A stretch of DNA of 64,000 nucleotides, from positions 186,001 through 250,000 of the forward strand of contig NZ_CP007213.1 in NCBI RefSeq assembly GCF_001411805.1, in the 5' to 3' direction. Positions 36,063 to 44,916 of this stretch are shown here, piece by piece. The notes under the pieces were generated by a model, which was not told the origin of the DNA, made no database searches, and saw nothing but the letters and a program-made list of their open reading frames with translations. A program made the translations under genes and the position numbers. Source of the stretch: Burkholderia plantarii. Its GTDB lineage: Bacteria; Pseudomonadota; Gammaproteobacteria; Burkholderiales; Burkholderiaceae. Positions within the stretch are counted from its first letter, which is position 1. The number at the start of each line of letters is the position of its first letter.

Positions 36063-37220
36063 ATGCTTAGTCTGTATATTTCGTATAACTACTCATATGC
36101 AACGTGCAATGAAAAGTCAAAAAAATGGCTGGCGAACCTGTGCCTGTCGATCTTTTTGGTAGTTCCGGCTGTTTCGGACGCCCAGAGTAGCGTCACCTTG
36201 TTCGGAACGCTGGACGAAGGTATCGAGTATCTGACGAACGCGAACAAGACATCGCATTCGGCGGTGCAGTCAGGGCCTGCGGAGATTTACTCAAATTCGT
36301 TCGGTTTGATGGGTTCTGAAGGACTGGGTGGCGACGTCAAGGCCATTTTCAGGCTCGAAGGCGGCTTCAATCCCTACAACGGTACGTCGATACAAGGCGG
36401 GCGTCTTTTCGGGAGACAGGCGTGGGTAGGGATTCAGAACAGCAATAACAGGATCATTCTCGGCCGGGTCTATACGCCTCTTTACGACGTGATCGGCTAT
36501 CTCGATCCGCTGCAAGGTTCCAACGTAAGCCTGTGGACCATGGATGGCGGAATGGTGTCGCGCATGGACAATGCGGTCAGATACACGCGCTCGGATGGGC
36601 CGTTCCACGAAAATGTCCAATACAGCTTTGGCAGCGCCAGTGTGGAAAGCACGATCAACGGAACGGCCGGAGCAGGCTCTCGCTCCAAGGAATTCGCCGC
36701 GTCTGCTGACTACACCGCCCGGCAATTGATGGCCGGGATCGTGTACGACAACATCCATGGCCCCATGACTTCAGCGCAATACGGCTTGGGGTTGTTTGTG
36801 CCCTCGGCGGTCCCGGCAGCGTCTTCCGGCGCACCGCAACGGGCTGAGCGTATCGCCGCGGCCCTCAGATATAAGTGGGACGGCACGTCGCTGTTCGCAG
36901 GCTACCGCCATCTAAGGACGGTCGCGCAGGCCGGCAACGAAAACTCGAATCTGTACTGGGGAGGCGTTACCGAGCAGTTTACGCCTGCGTGGACGGGGAC
37001 TGTCGGTGCGTATCACCAGCGGGTTGCTGGTGAGGATGCCCGGCCCACGATGGTCGCGCTTCAGACGCAGTACCGGCTATCAAAATCGACGGGCGTGTAC
37101 GGCAACGCCGGCAAAGTCTGGAATACCCGTCTTAGCAACATGGGGCTGGACCTTCAGACCCAGACTTTGCAGGGAGCGGGTCAGTTCGGTGCCAGCATCG
37201 GCATCTTTCACTTCTTTTAA
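36063..37220 (+). CDS. Gram-negative general porin (Burkholderia OmpC-like)
   Basis: 385 residues ending in FHFF, the terminal aromatic needed for Bam-mediated outer-membrane insertion. Mature N-terminus QSSVTLFGTLDEGIEYLTN and the internal FRLEGGFNPYNG, RLFGRQAWVGI and LGRVYTPLYD are standard for betaproteobacterial 16-strand porins. The only in-frame ATG (36063) gives an odd 16-residue lead before the signal core and has no ribosome site; a better-looking ATG at 36109 is one frame off and joins at a 7-A run (36119-36125), so the 5-prime end may be frameshifted. Probably a substrate-inducible uptake channel. Confidence 0.85.
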   Translation: MLSLYISYNYSYATCNEKSKKWLANLCLSIFLVVPAVSDAQSSVTLFGTLDEGIEYLTNANKTSHSAVQSGPAEIYSNSFGLMGSEGLGGDVKAIFRLEGGFNPYNGTSIQGGRLFGRQAWVGIQNSNNRIILGRVYTPLYDVIGYLDPLQGSNVSLWTMDGGMVSRMDNAVRYTRSDGPFHENVQYSFGSASVESTINGTAGAGSRSKEFAASADYTARQLMAGIVYDNIHGPMTSAQYGLGLFVPSAVPAASSGAPQRAERIAAALRYKWDGTSLFAGYRHLRTVAQAGNENSNLYWGGVTEQFTPAWTGTVGAYHQRVAGEDARPTMVALQTQYRLSKSTGVYGNAGKVWNTRLSNMGLDLQTQTLQGAGQFGASIGIFHFF

Positions 37221-37292
37221 AGCAGCCCGACGTCTTGTTTGCACACGACAGTCGAGAGACATACGTTTCGAGAAATCAGCAAGGAGAGACTT

Positions 37293-38789
37293 ATGAAGGT
37301 TCTGGTCGCCGGCTATAAACATGAAACCAATACGTTTGCGCTCGATAAGGCCGACTGGTCGGCTTTCGAAAAAGGCGAAGCGTTCCCCGCACCCGTTCGA
37401 GGCCAACAGATGCTCGAAACGATGGACGCGGTCGCGATGCCGGCTACGGGATTTTTGCACTACGCGCGATCGAAGGGATGGTCGATCATACCGAGTTTGT
37501 GGTGCGGCGCTGTCCCGTCTTCGTATGTGACCGAGGACGCCTTTGAGCGCATTTGCAATGAGATATGCAATGACGTGAAAGCCGGCGGTTTCGACGCCGT
37601 ATACCTGGATCTCCACGGCGCCGGCGTTGCCGAGAACGAAGACGATACCGAGGGGGAACTGATCGGCCGCGTTCGGCAACTGGTGGGCGAAAACATGCCG
37701 ATTGTGGTGAGTCTGGATCTGCATGCAAATGTCACCGAGAGGATGCTCCGAAGTGCGGATGGCATGGTTTCGTTCCGCACCTATCCGCACGTCGATTACG
37801 TAGAGACAGGCGAACTGGCCGGTGAGCTCCTGTCACGCCGTATTGCGCATGGACGTCGGGAACCGGTTGTCTGGAAGCGGCTCCCATTCCTTATTCCGCT
37901 GAATTCGCAAAATACGACAACGGGACCGGCGAAGCGGATCTATGAACGGCTGCGTGCACTGGATACAGAGCATGGAACGATGTCGAGCTTTTGCATGGCC
38001 TTTCCGGCGGCCGACTTTGCCGAATGTGCGCCCATGATCTGGAGCGTGGGAGAGAACGCTTCGACTGTCGTCGAGGAGCTCGCATCGCTTGCGGGCGAGC
38101 CCGCTCAATGGCGGCTTGAAATACTTTGCGCGGACGATGCGGTGCAGGAAGCGATGGCGCGCGCCGTCGAAAGCAACGCTCCGGTTGTGATAGCAGACAC
38201 TCAGGACAACCCCGGCGCCGGAGGTACGGCATCGACCACCGGCATGCTGCACGCACTGCTGAATGCCCGAGCCGGCGAACGTTTCCCCCATCGGGTGACG
38301 CTAGGTGTGATGTACGACGCTCGATTTGCGGCTGCGGCGGTTCAGGCCGGCGTCGGTGCAACGTTTCGCGCCAGTCTTGGCCATGCCACGGAGCTTTGGG
38401 ATGGTCCCACCGATCCGCCGGTGACCGCCGAATTCACCGTGAGAGCAGTCAGCGATGGGCGGGTCACTTTCAAGGGCCCAAAGATGACGGGGTTCGTTGC
38501 CGGATTGGGGCCAAGCGCATGCGTCGAGACTGGCGGCGTGCTGGTAGTGGTCGCAAGTGGAAAGATCGGAGCGCAGGACCGTGAACTGTTTCGTTTCGTT
38601 GGCGTGCATCCGGAGCAGATGAAGATCATCGTCGTCAAAAGCAGTAACCATTTCAGAGCCGACTTCGTACCGCTTGTCGAAAATGAACAGACCGACGTCG
38701 TGATCGCGAAGGCGCGGGGCGCAGCCGCGGCTGACCCAGGCGATCTGCCGTGGCGGAAGTTGCCGGCTTCCATCCGGCGCCGTCCTTGA
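37293..38789 (+). CDS. M81-family metallopeptidase (MlrC-like)
   Basis: About 498 residues, full family length, from ATG 37293 with an AAGGAG site. N-terminal GYKHETNTFA and YLDLHGAG, VVSLDLHANVT and FRTYPHVDYVETG carry the conserved His, Asp and Glu of the M81 zinc site; the second half is the MlrC C-terminal domain (DTQDNPGAGGTA). The best-known member, MlrC, cleaves linear microcystin tetrapeptides; most bacterial homologues have unknown substrates. Together with M20D and deacetylase genes nearby it suggests degradation of an amide or peptide-like compound. A strong terminator follows. Confidence 0.92.
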   Translation: MKVLVAGYKHETNTFALDKADWSAFEKGEAFPAPVRGQQMLETMDAVAMPATGFLHYARSKGWSIIPSLWCGAVPSSYVTEDAFERICNEICNDVKAGGFDAVYLDLHGAGVAENEDDTEGELIGRVRQLVGENMPIVVSLDLHANVTERMLRSADGMVSFRTYPHVDYVETGELAGELLSRRIAHGRREPVVWKRLPFLIPLNSQNTTTGPAKRIYERLRALDTEHGTMSSFCMAFPAADFAECAPMIWSVGENASTVVEELASLAGEPAQWRLEILCADDAVQEAMARAVESNAPVVIADTQDNPGAGGTASTTGMLHALLNARAGERFPHRVTLGVMYDARFAAAAVQAGVGATFRASLGHATELWDGPTDPPVTAEFTVRAVSDGRVTFKGPKMTGFVAGLGPSACVETGGVLVVVASGKIGAQDRELFRFVGVHPEQMKIIVVKSSNHFRADFVPLVENEQTDVVIAKARGAAAADPGDLPWRKLPASIRRRP

Positions 38790-38823
38790 GCAGACGTACG
38801 CTTTCGGCCCGGACTTGCAGGGA

Positions 38824-38860
38824 GGCTTGCCGGATGGGCGAAATGACCATCCGGCAAGCC
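38824..38860. terminator. Strong bidirectional terminator hairpin
   Basis: Perfect 14-bp stem GGCTTGCCGGATGG / CCATCCGGCAAGCC with a 9-base loop, exactly between the convergent M81 and HIBADH-like genes. Confidence 0.8.
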
Positions 38861-38877
38861 CTTGCGTAACGCCTCAT

Positions 38878-39777
38878 TCAATGCGCGAGCGGGACGCCGG
38901 AGGTCTCCTCGCAGAACCGCGCCATTTCGGTGTGGTCTTTACCTCGCCCCAGCGTTTGCGCCGCATTCGCCCACAGTTCGCTGCACAGCGCGGCAAACGG
39001 AACTGTAACGCCTTCGTCCTGTGCGACTTCAAGGGCGATGCCCAGGTCTTTGACCATCAGGTCGAGACCGAAATTGCTGTCGAAAGTCCGGGACAGGACA
39101 AATTGACGAAACTTCTTCTGCGTACTGTTATTGGTGCCGGTGGAAGCATTGAGTACGTCGACCATTTTTCCGGCGTCGAGTCCAAATTTCCGGCCGATAA
39201 TCAGCGCTTCTACACCAATCAGAAACCCGCCGGCCGACACGAGGTTGTTTAGCGCTTTCATCGCCTGGCCCGCCCCAATCTTGCCCACTTCGGTAACCGT
39301 AGTTCCGATGGCAAGCAGCAAGGGTTTGGCCTGTTCGACAGCCGTCGCGGGGCCCCCAACCATAATGGCGAGTTCGCCGGTTTGAGCCCGCGAAACGCCG
39401 CCTGAGACAGGGGCGTCGATCATCAGAATACCGCCCGATTCGAGGCTGGCCGCGATCTCCTGCGTGATTCTGGGAATTCCCGATGTCATGTCGATGACCA
39501 GCGCACCAGCCCTGAGCATGGGCCGAACGGCCGTAATCACCTGTGACACATGTTGGCTTTTCGGAAGCATGGTAATGACCGCATCTGCCGACTCGACGGC
39601 CGCCTCGAGCGTATCCGGCGATTCGCCGCCGATCCTGCTCGAGAACGCTGCCGCGCGTTCGCGGTCCAGATCGAAAACCGCGACGTGGAAGCCTGCATTG
39701 ACGAGTCGGGCGGCCATAGGCCACCCCATGTGACCGATGCCGATAAACGCGACTTTCCTGAACGTTCTGCTACCCAT
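38878..39777 (-). CDS. 3-hydroxyisobutyrate dehydrogenase-family NAD(P)-dependent oxidoreductase
   Basis: 299 residues from the ATG that overlaps the upstream stop by one base (a GTG one codon earlier is also possible). The Rossmann motif is VAFIGIGHMGWPMAARL, the substrate-binding block DAPVSGGVSRAQTGELAIMVGG, and the catalytic lysine lies in GQAMKALNNLVSAG. Family members oxidise beta-hydroxyacids (3-hydroxyisobutyrate, tartronate semialdehyde, 4-hydroxybutyrate). It is co-transcribed with the CMD-like gene and probably acts in the same degradation route as the surrounding hydrolases. Confidence 0.92.
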   Translation of the reverse strand: MGSRTFRKVAFIGIGHMGWPMAARLVNAGFHVAVFDLDRERAAAFSSRIGGESPDTLEAAVESADAVITMLPKSQHVSQVITAVRPMLRAGALVIDMTSGIPRITQEIAASLESGGILMIDAPVSGGVSRAQTGELAIMVGGPATAVEQAKPLLLAIGTTVTEVGKIGAGQAMKALNNLVSAGGFLIGVEALIIGRKFGLDAGKMVDVLNASTGTNNSTQKKFRQFVLSRTFDSNFGLDLMVKDLGIALEVAQDEGVTVPFAALCSELWANAAQTLGRGKDHTEMARFCEETSGVPLAH

Positions 39778-40163
39778 CACAGCGCCCCATTCCGGACAAG
39801 GACTTCATGAGCTGCTTTGAACGCGCTGAGGCCAGAAGGAATTCCTGAGTATGCAGTGGCATGCAGCAGCGTGGCCTTGATTTCCTCAACCGTGAGGCCG
39901 TTGTTCAGGGCGCCCTTGACGTGCAGCTTCAGTTCGTCCGTGTGGCCTGCGATCGTCAGCATGGCGAGATTCAGCAGACTTCTGGTCCTGCGGTCGAGCG
40001 TTTCGTCTCCCCACGCCCATCCCCATGCCCACGCGGTGGTGGCCCGCTGAAAAGACATCATGAAGGAGTCGGCTTTCTGCATCGAAGCATCTACGTATTC
40101 CGCCCCAAGTACGGCGCGACGGATAGGCATGCCCTTTTCGAAAAGAGCGTTGTCGTCTGACAT
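39777..40163 (-). CDS. Carboxymuconolactone decarboxylase family protein
   Basis: 128 residues, the size of gamma-carboxymuconolactone decarboxylase. The blocks WAWGWAWGDETLDRRTRSLLNLAMLTI and HVKGALNNGLTVEEIKATLLHATAYSGIPSGLSAF are typical; the CxxC of AhpD-like members is absent, so a decarboxylase or lactone-isomerase type role is more plausible than redox chemistry. The ATG at 40163 has GAGGAAC upstream. Translationally coupled to the HIBADH-like gene (TGATG). Confidence 0.9.
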   Translation of the reverse strand: MSDDNALFEKGMPIRRAVLGAEYVDASMQKADSFMMSFQRATTAWAWGWAWGDETLDRRTRSLLNLAMLTIAGHTDELKLHVKGALNNGLTVEEIKATLLHATAYSGIPSGLSAFKAAHEVLVRNGAL

Positions 40164-40248
40164 GACTGGAGTTCCTCGTTGGTAAAGAAAGGTCGTATTA
40201 GCTGGCACGAATCGGCATCCCATTCCGGAGTCCGAATCGATGACACAG

Positions 40249-40269
40249 GTTGGCCTACTTTAGTCCAAC
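40249..40269. promoter_or_regulatory. 21-bp dyad upstream of the CMD-HIBADH operon
   Basis: Arms GTTGGCCTA (40249-40257) and TAGTCCAAC (40261-40269) around a CTT spacer match at 8 of 9 positions, 86 bp before the CMD start codon and 96 bp beyond the AraC stop. A good operator candidate for the neighbouring AraC-type or another regulator. Confidence 0.45.
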
Positions 40270-40364
40270 GATGTCGTTACGTTTTACTTAACGGGACAGG
40301 TGTTTGACAACACGGGACGCGCGACCGTCTATGCAGCAAGTCGAACCGCGAATTTACGGAGGCC

Positions 40365-41369
40365 TTAACCGGATGCTTCCAGGTTGCGTTTCCATCTCGA
40401 GGCGCTGCAGCCGAAGCTGGTCTGGAACCATCTGGAGAACGCGCTCAGACTACCGAACCCTAGTGCTTCGGCTGCTTCTGTCAATGACACGGTTTGCATG
40501 CTGAGCAACCGCCTGGCCGTATCGCACCGAACTTGCTGCAAAAGCGCGGAGTAGGACGATCCCTTGTCCGCGAGTCGTCTATGGAGGGTGCGTCGATTCA
40601 TTCCCAGACTGGACGCGAGAGTCTCGACGCTGCATCGCGAGTCGCGCAACTGCTGATGCATGAGCCACTCGACGCGTGCTTCGAAGTCTTCCGGCGAATG
40701 ATTGAAGGTTTGCCCGAGCAAGGTTTTAGCGTGACGCCGGAGTACGGCGGATGAAGCGATCACCTTCAGGGACAACGCATTGCGTGAGAGCAGGATCCCG
40801 CTGACCATCTGGTCATAGCGGAGCTCGCATCGCATGAAGTTGCTTTGCACCAGCGTATGGGCGGGACGCGAATGTTCCTGGCAGACCGCATCGGGTTGCC
40901 AGTCCGGTCCGACGAGCCAGCGAATCATCTGGACGATGCCGCAGGCGCAGTATTCCATGACGTGTATCGAAGGAATCTCGGACTCGATTTTGAACGTCAG
41001 CAGCGGTTTGTCGAAGCGTTCGTCCAGATCAATGAAGATGCCGTCGCAGTGGTGATGCAGCTGGGTCGAATACGTGCGCAGCGCATCTCGTAGCGTTTCC
41101 TCTTCTCTCAACATAAGACTTACTAGTCCGTAGTCGGGAACGCCGCGGGCGATCGCGACGCGCGCGCCGAAATCGGTGCGGGCCGATGCGGCAACGGACA
41201 AATCCAGGAGCCTGATCCACGCATCTAACGGAATCAGGCTATCCGGACTTTCAGCGATGTCGCTGCTCAATCCGACCCGAGCCATGAGCGCTTTGCCGTC
41301 AATGCCGACGTCGCAGGCAGCCCGCAAATAGCCATGCAAGGTGGCGCTTCTGACAACTCGCTTGCGCAT
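40365..41369 (-). CDS. AraC-family regulator (OruR/ArgR-like, Arabinose_bd N-terminal domain)
   Basis: 334 residues from ATG 41369, which has GAGGAAC 8 bases upstream. The N-terminal domain (GYLRAACDVGIDGKALMARVGL ... PLDAWIRLLDL) is the type seen in OruR and related regulators; the C-terminal helix-turn-helix pair contains CSVETLASSLGMNRRTLHRRLADKG and LTEAAEALGFGSLSAFSRWFQTSFG. Divergent from the polysaccharide deacetylase gene and upstream of the CMD-HIBADH pair, so it may control both. Confidence 0.9.
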   Translation of the reverse strand: MRKRVVRSATLHGYLRAACDVGIDGKALMARVGLSSDIAESPDSLIPLDAWIRLLDLSVAASARTDFGARVAIARGVPDYGLVSLMLREEETLRDALRTYSTQLHHHCDGIFIDLDERFDKPLLTFKIESEIPSIHVMEYCACGIVQMIRWLVGPDWQPDAVCQEHSRPAHTLVQSNFMRCELRYDQMVSGILLSRNALSLKVIASSAVLRRHAKTLLGQTFNHSPEDFEARVEWLMHQQLRDSRCSVETLASSLGMNRRTLHRRLADKGSSYSALLQQVRCDTARRLLSMQTVSLTEAAEALGFGSLSAFSRWFQTSFGCSASRWKRNLEASG

Positions 41370-41578
41370 AACCGTTGTTCCTCGGAAGGGGAGGTGTGTC
41401 TCATATTGAAAAGTGTGAGGCACGGAATGTCAACTAAACAAAATCCCTAGGTTCCACAATAGTGACGGCTGACGGCGTTTCAAAGCTTTGCGCGAATTGC
41501 CGCCTCACATCGAGAAACGTCCAACATTGATGGGATTTTTAACAACAAACTGCGCGACGCGCAGATAGAGAGGCCGTG

Positions 41579-42487
41579 ATGAGCGATCAAAATGGGATGC
41601 AACCTTGGCAATGGTCCGAGCAGGAGTGGCGACGAATCGTGACCCACGTTCGTGCGGGGCGCCGTCTGCGTCCGGACAAATGGAAAGGTGGCGCACGGGT
41701 TGCTGTCGCCCTTTCGTTCGATTCGGATCACGAAACCAACGAGCTGCGAGATGGAGGCAGTTCGGTTAACCGTCTTTCGTGGGGACAGTATGGAAATCGG
41801 GTCGGTGTACCGCGCATCCTGTCGCTCCTCGAAAAATACAGCGTTCCTGTCAGCTTCTATGTGCCTGCCGTCTCGGCGCTGCTGTACCCCGACGAGCAGC
41901 GTCGCATTGTGGACGCGGGACACGAGATCGGCGTGCACGGCTGGATTCACGAGCTCAACTCGAAGCTGGAGTTCGTCGACGAACGGGACTTGCTCGGCCG
42001 CTCGATGGACACCCTTGAAAAAATTACTGGCAAACGTCCGACGGGCTTTCGCTCGCCGTCGGGTGATTTTTCAAAAAATACGCTGCAGATTCTTCAGGAG
42101 CTCGGGTTTTCCTACGACTCATCCCTGAGCGCCGACGACGACTGCTATGAATTAGAGATGGATGGCGAGCCTACCGGGCTGGTCGAAATCCCGTTCGACT
42201 GGGTGCGCGACGATGCCGTTTATTTCCTGATGCATCGATTTCAGGGATTACGTCCCTATACGCCGCCTTCGGACGTATTCGACATTTTCCGGCGGGAACT
42301 GGACGCCGCGTATGCGGAGGGGGGACTGTTCGAGCTCACCATGCATCCGCACGTGATCACGAATCGCTCGCGCATCTGGATTGTCGAAGAACTGATCAGG
42401 TACGCGAAGAGCTTGCCTGACGGTGTATGGTTTGCCCGTCACGATGAAGTAGTGAACTATGTGCTGCAGAATGCGAAGCTTCGTTGA
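41579..42487 (+). CDS. Polysaccharide deacetylase/PuuE-like carbohydrate esterase-4 family hydrolase
   Basis: 302 residues from ATG 41579 (a GTG one codon earlier is possible). The CE4/NodB fold shows FDSDHE for the catalytic Asp and metal Asp, HEIGVHGWIH for the metal His pair, and FRSPSGDFSKNT; the C-terminal FELTMHPHVITNRSRI carries the catalytic His. There is no signal peptide, so the substrate is cytoplasmic, as for allantoinase-like PuuE or imidase/peptide deacetylase members rather than chitin or peptidoglycan. Placed divergently from AraC, it probably hydrolyses an amide or imide in the local pathway. Confidence 0.9.
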   Translation: MSDQNGMQPWQWSEQEWRRIVTHVRAGRRLRPDKWKGGARVAVALSFDSDHETNELRDGGSSVNRLSWGQYGNRVGVPRILSLLEKYSVPVSFYVPAVSALLYPDEQRRIVDAGHEIGVHGWIHELNSKLEFVDERDLLGRSMDTLEKITGKRPTGFRSPSGDFSKNTLQILQELGFSYDSSLSADDDCYELEMDGEPTGLVEIPFDWVRDDAVYFLMHRFQGLRPYTPPSDVFDIFRRELDAAYAEGGLFELTMHPHVITNRSRIWIVEELIRYAKSLPDGVWFARHDEVVNYVLQNAKLR

Positions 42488-42518
42488 CGACCGGAGGTGA
42501 GCTCAGGTAGCGTTGTAC

Positions 42519-42545
42519 GTGCCGCGGCGGGGAGGCCTGCGGCAC
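42519..42545. terminator. Hairpin between convergent deacetylase and flavin oxidoreductase genes
   Basis: GTGCCGC (42519-42525) pairs perfectly with GCGGCAC (42539-42545) around a 13-base GC-rich loop, 31 bases after the deacetylase stop. No T-run. Confidence 0.4.
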
Positions 42546-42620
42546 GAAGACTGAAGCGGACCGCCGATGCGACTGGGGATGCCAGTCGCTGCATCAGGGC
42601 AGTCTCCCCGGCGGGGCGAC

Positions 42621-43721
42621 TCAGACGAACAGATCGCGCAACCGGTTGGGTTGAGAGCGGAGATACTGTTTCGGTGCCTTGATTTGAACCCCGAAGTGAG
42701 CGGCGGCATGCCAAGGCCATCGCGGGTCGTACAGCACGGCTCTCGCGAGCGCAATAAGATCGGCGTCCCCGGTGCTGAGGATAGCTTCGGCGTGCTCGAA
42801 GTCGGTGATCAGGCCAACGGCGATAACCGGCAGTGTGGTCGCCTGTTTTATCGCGCGTGCAAGAGGAACCTGATAGCCGGGTCCGATCGGGATTTGCTGT
42901 GCGGGGCTCGATCCGCCGCTCGAGACATTGATAGCGGCGCAGCCTCTCGCCTGCAATGCGTCGACAAAGGCGATCGTATCCTCGACGGACCAACCGCCTC
43001 CCACCCAATCGGTTGCGGACACCCGCATCGTCACGGGGCGGTCATGCGGAAACACATCCCGCACCGCCTCGAAGACTTCCAGCGGAAACCGCATTCTGTT
43101 TTCCAGTGAGCCGCCGTACTCGTCTGTTCTCTGATTCGAGAGAGGCGAGAGAAACTCATGGAGAAGATAGCCGTGCGCGCCAAGAATCTGGATGAAATCG
43201 AGGCCAAGCCGGGATGCGCGTCGCGCCGCGCTACCGAACGCGTTGCGTATTGCCGCGAGACCGTCGCGGTCCAGGGCGGTCGGCGGCATCTCGCCGGACG
43301 TAAACGCGAGCGGTGACGGCGCATAGGTCGTCCAGCCGTCCGGCTGCCCAGGCGGAACCTGTGCACCGCCTTCCCACGACTTTTGCCGCGACGCTTTTCG
43401 CCCGGCATGATTGAGCTGAATGCCGATCGGCATGTCTGACCAACGTCGGACGCCGCGCAGCACTCGCGCCATGGCAGCCTCGCAGTCGTCGGAATAGAGT
43501 CCTACGTCGCCACGGGTGTTGCGTCCGTCGGGCGTGACCGCTGTCGCCTCGATCGTCAGCAGTCCTGCACCCGAGCTTGCCAGTTGCCCAAGATGAATCA
43601 GGTGCCATTCGTTCATCTGCCCGTTTTCGGCCGAATATTGGGCCATCGGGGCGATCACGATGCGGTTGTCTAGTTTCAGGTTATCGATCTGGGTCGGTGT
43701 AAACAGAAGGGGGCGACTCAT
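42621..43721 (-). CDS. Old Yellow Enzyme-family NADH:flavin oxidoreductase (YqjM-like)
   Basis: 366 residues from ATG 43721, with GGAGC upstream. FMN-binding TIM barrel: NRIVIAPMAQYSAENGQMNEWHLIHLGQLA, the QLNHAGRKAS active-site loop, HGYLLHEFLSPLSNQRTDEYGGSLENR and VGLITDFEHAEAIL with the phosphate-binding LIALARAVLYDPRWP. The thermophilic-like YqjM subclass reduces activated C=C bonds of enals, enones or nitro compounds using NADPH. It follows an alpha/beta hydrolase gene by 143 bases. Confidence 0.94.
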   Translation of the reverse strand: MSRPLLFTPTQIDNLKLDNRIVIAPMAQYSAENGQMNEWHLIHLGQLASSGAGLLTIEATAVTPDGRNTRGDVGLYSDDCEAAMARVLRGVRRWSDMPIGIQLNHAGRKASRQKSWEGGAQVPPGQPDGWTTYAPSPLAFTSGEMPPTALDRDGLAAIRNAFGSAARRASRLGLDFIQILGAHGYLLHEFLSPLSNQRTDEYGGSLENRMRFPLEVFEAVRDVFPHDRPVTMRVSATDWVGGGWSVEDTIAFVDALQARGCAAINVSSGGSSPAQQIPIGPGYQVPLARAIKQATTLPVIAVGLITDFEHAEAILSTGDADLIALARAVLYDPRWPWHAAAHFGVQIKAPKQYLRSQPNRLRDLFV

Positions 43722-43864
43722 GAGAGCTCCGTGTGGCGCCCGCTGGGCGCCGTCCATACCCGTGGGGTAGGGTCGATTTCGAAGAAGTGCTTCAGGACGG
43801 ACGGCGGCGAGACAAATCCCGTTGAACCGGAGCTCCTTGCAAGAGCGGTCGCCGCTCGACAGCC

Positions 43865-44578
43865 TCACGCATGCTTCAGCAATATCTCCGCAACCTCGCT
43901 TGCCTTGTCGATCATCAGATCGTGCCCGCCGTCCAATGAATAGACGTGAGTTTCAGGAAGATCGCGCTGCGCCTCGTACCAATCCGGGATAGGGCTTGGG
44001 ATGCCGATGTCTTTCGAGTTGTAGATGAATACCTTCTTCGGTACTTTCTTGAAGTTGCCGGTGAGAGACAGTTGCTGCGTAAAGCAAGCCAATGGGTGCG
44101 ACGTTAATTTCGAGTCGGCCCACGCCTGATGTTCCTCGCCGACACCGAATACTTTCGAAGGCCAGTTCGCAACCTGCGTACCGCCGAGCGACGCGCTGAG
44201 TTCGGTGAACGGCAATAGCAGATTGGGCAACAATGAAAAGAGCGAGTCGCCGCTTTTTTCCGGGAGCGGGCCGTCGAGATAAACGAGCGAGGCAATCCGG
44301 TCGTGCAACTGGTCGGCCACCCCGGTAATGACGAGACAACCGTATGAGTGGCCACAGAGCACGACATTATCTAGGTCTCGCCACGTGATGAGGTTGGCGA
44401 TATCGAGGATGTGGGTGTCCAGATTGATCGGTCCCAACGCCGAAAGATGAGAGCGTTCCCCGACGCCCGTTAGCGTGGGTGTCAGCACACGGTGACCGGC
44501 AGCCTCCAGAGAAGGGCGGAGTTTATCGAAGCACCAACCCCCGTGGAAAGCGCCGTGAACGAAGACGAAATTTGTCAT
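43865..44578 (-). CDS. Alpha/beta hydrolase, EstC/methylesterase-like
   Basis: 237 residues, no signal peptide. N-terminal FVFVHGAFHGGWCFDKL forms the oxyanion hole; the nucleophile is S78 in LCGHSYG; the catalytic Asp is in YNSKDIGIP and His in LDGGHDLMID. This resembles the plant-type hydroxynitrile lyase/salicylate methylesterase group and bacterial EstC. Likely hydrolyses a small ester before or after reduction by the neighbouring Old Yellow Enzyme. Substrate unknown. Confidence 0.9.
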   Translation of the reverse strand: MTNFVFVHGAFHGGWCFDKLRPSLEAAGHRVLTPTLTGVGERSHLSALGPINLDTHILDIANLITWRDLDNVVLCGHSYGCLVITGVADQLHDRIASLVYLDGPLPEKSGDSLFSLLPNLLLPFTELSASLGGTQVANWPSKVFGVGEEHQAWADSKLTSHPLACFTQQLSLTGNFKKVPKKVFIYNSKDIGIPSPIPDWYEAQRDLPETHVYSLDGGHDLMIDKASEVAEILLKHA

Positions 44579-44916
44579 GCTGATAGACCTCTAGCGTTAA
44601 CCATTCGGAACGCGCCGGTGTGCAGGCAATACATTGCGCCATGTTTCTCGGACATCCGACCCGCGTGCCACGCGGATCGGCGCCGGTACAGACTCGCGAA
44701 TATGGCCAACCGGCATTGACACGACTTCACCTACGCGAAGTCCGGTGTGCCGCCAACGACGCACCTGCCCTCGGCTGTTCCGGTTCTATAGCTGTCCCGC
44801 CTGATGGGACGCGGCTCAGTCTACCGTCCCCGGTCTCTTTGGATTGATATTTTGGGACATGGATTTTGCATTCTGGGTCAACTTGACACGATGCAATCAC
44901 CGATGTCACCCCGTGA
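44579..44916. other. Intergenic region, no supported gene
   Basis: About 340 bases with no recognisable coding sequence. TGGGTCAACTTGACA around 44874-44888 recalls the ends of some IS21-family elements, but I cannot find a matching partner end or transposase, so no element is called. Confidence 0.4.
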
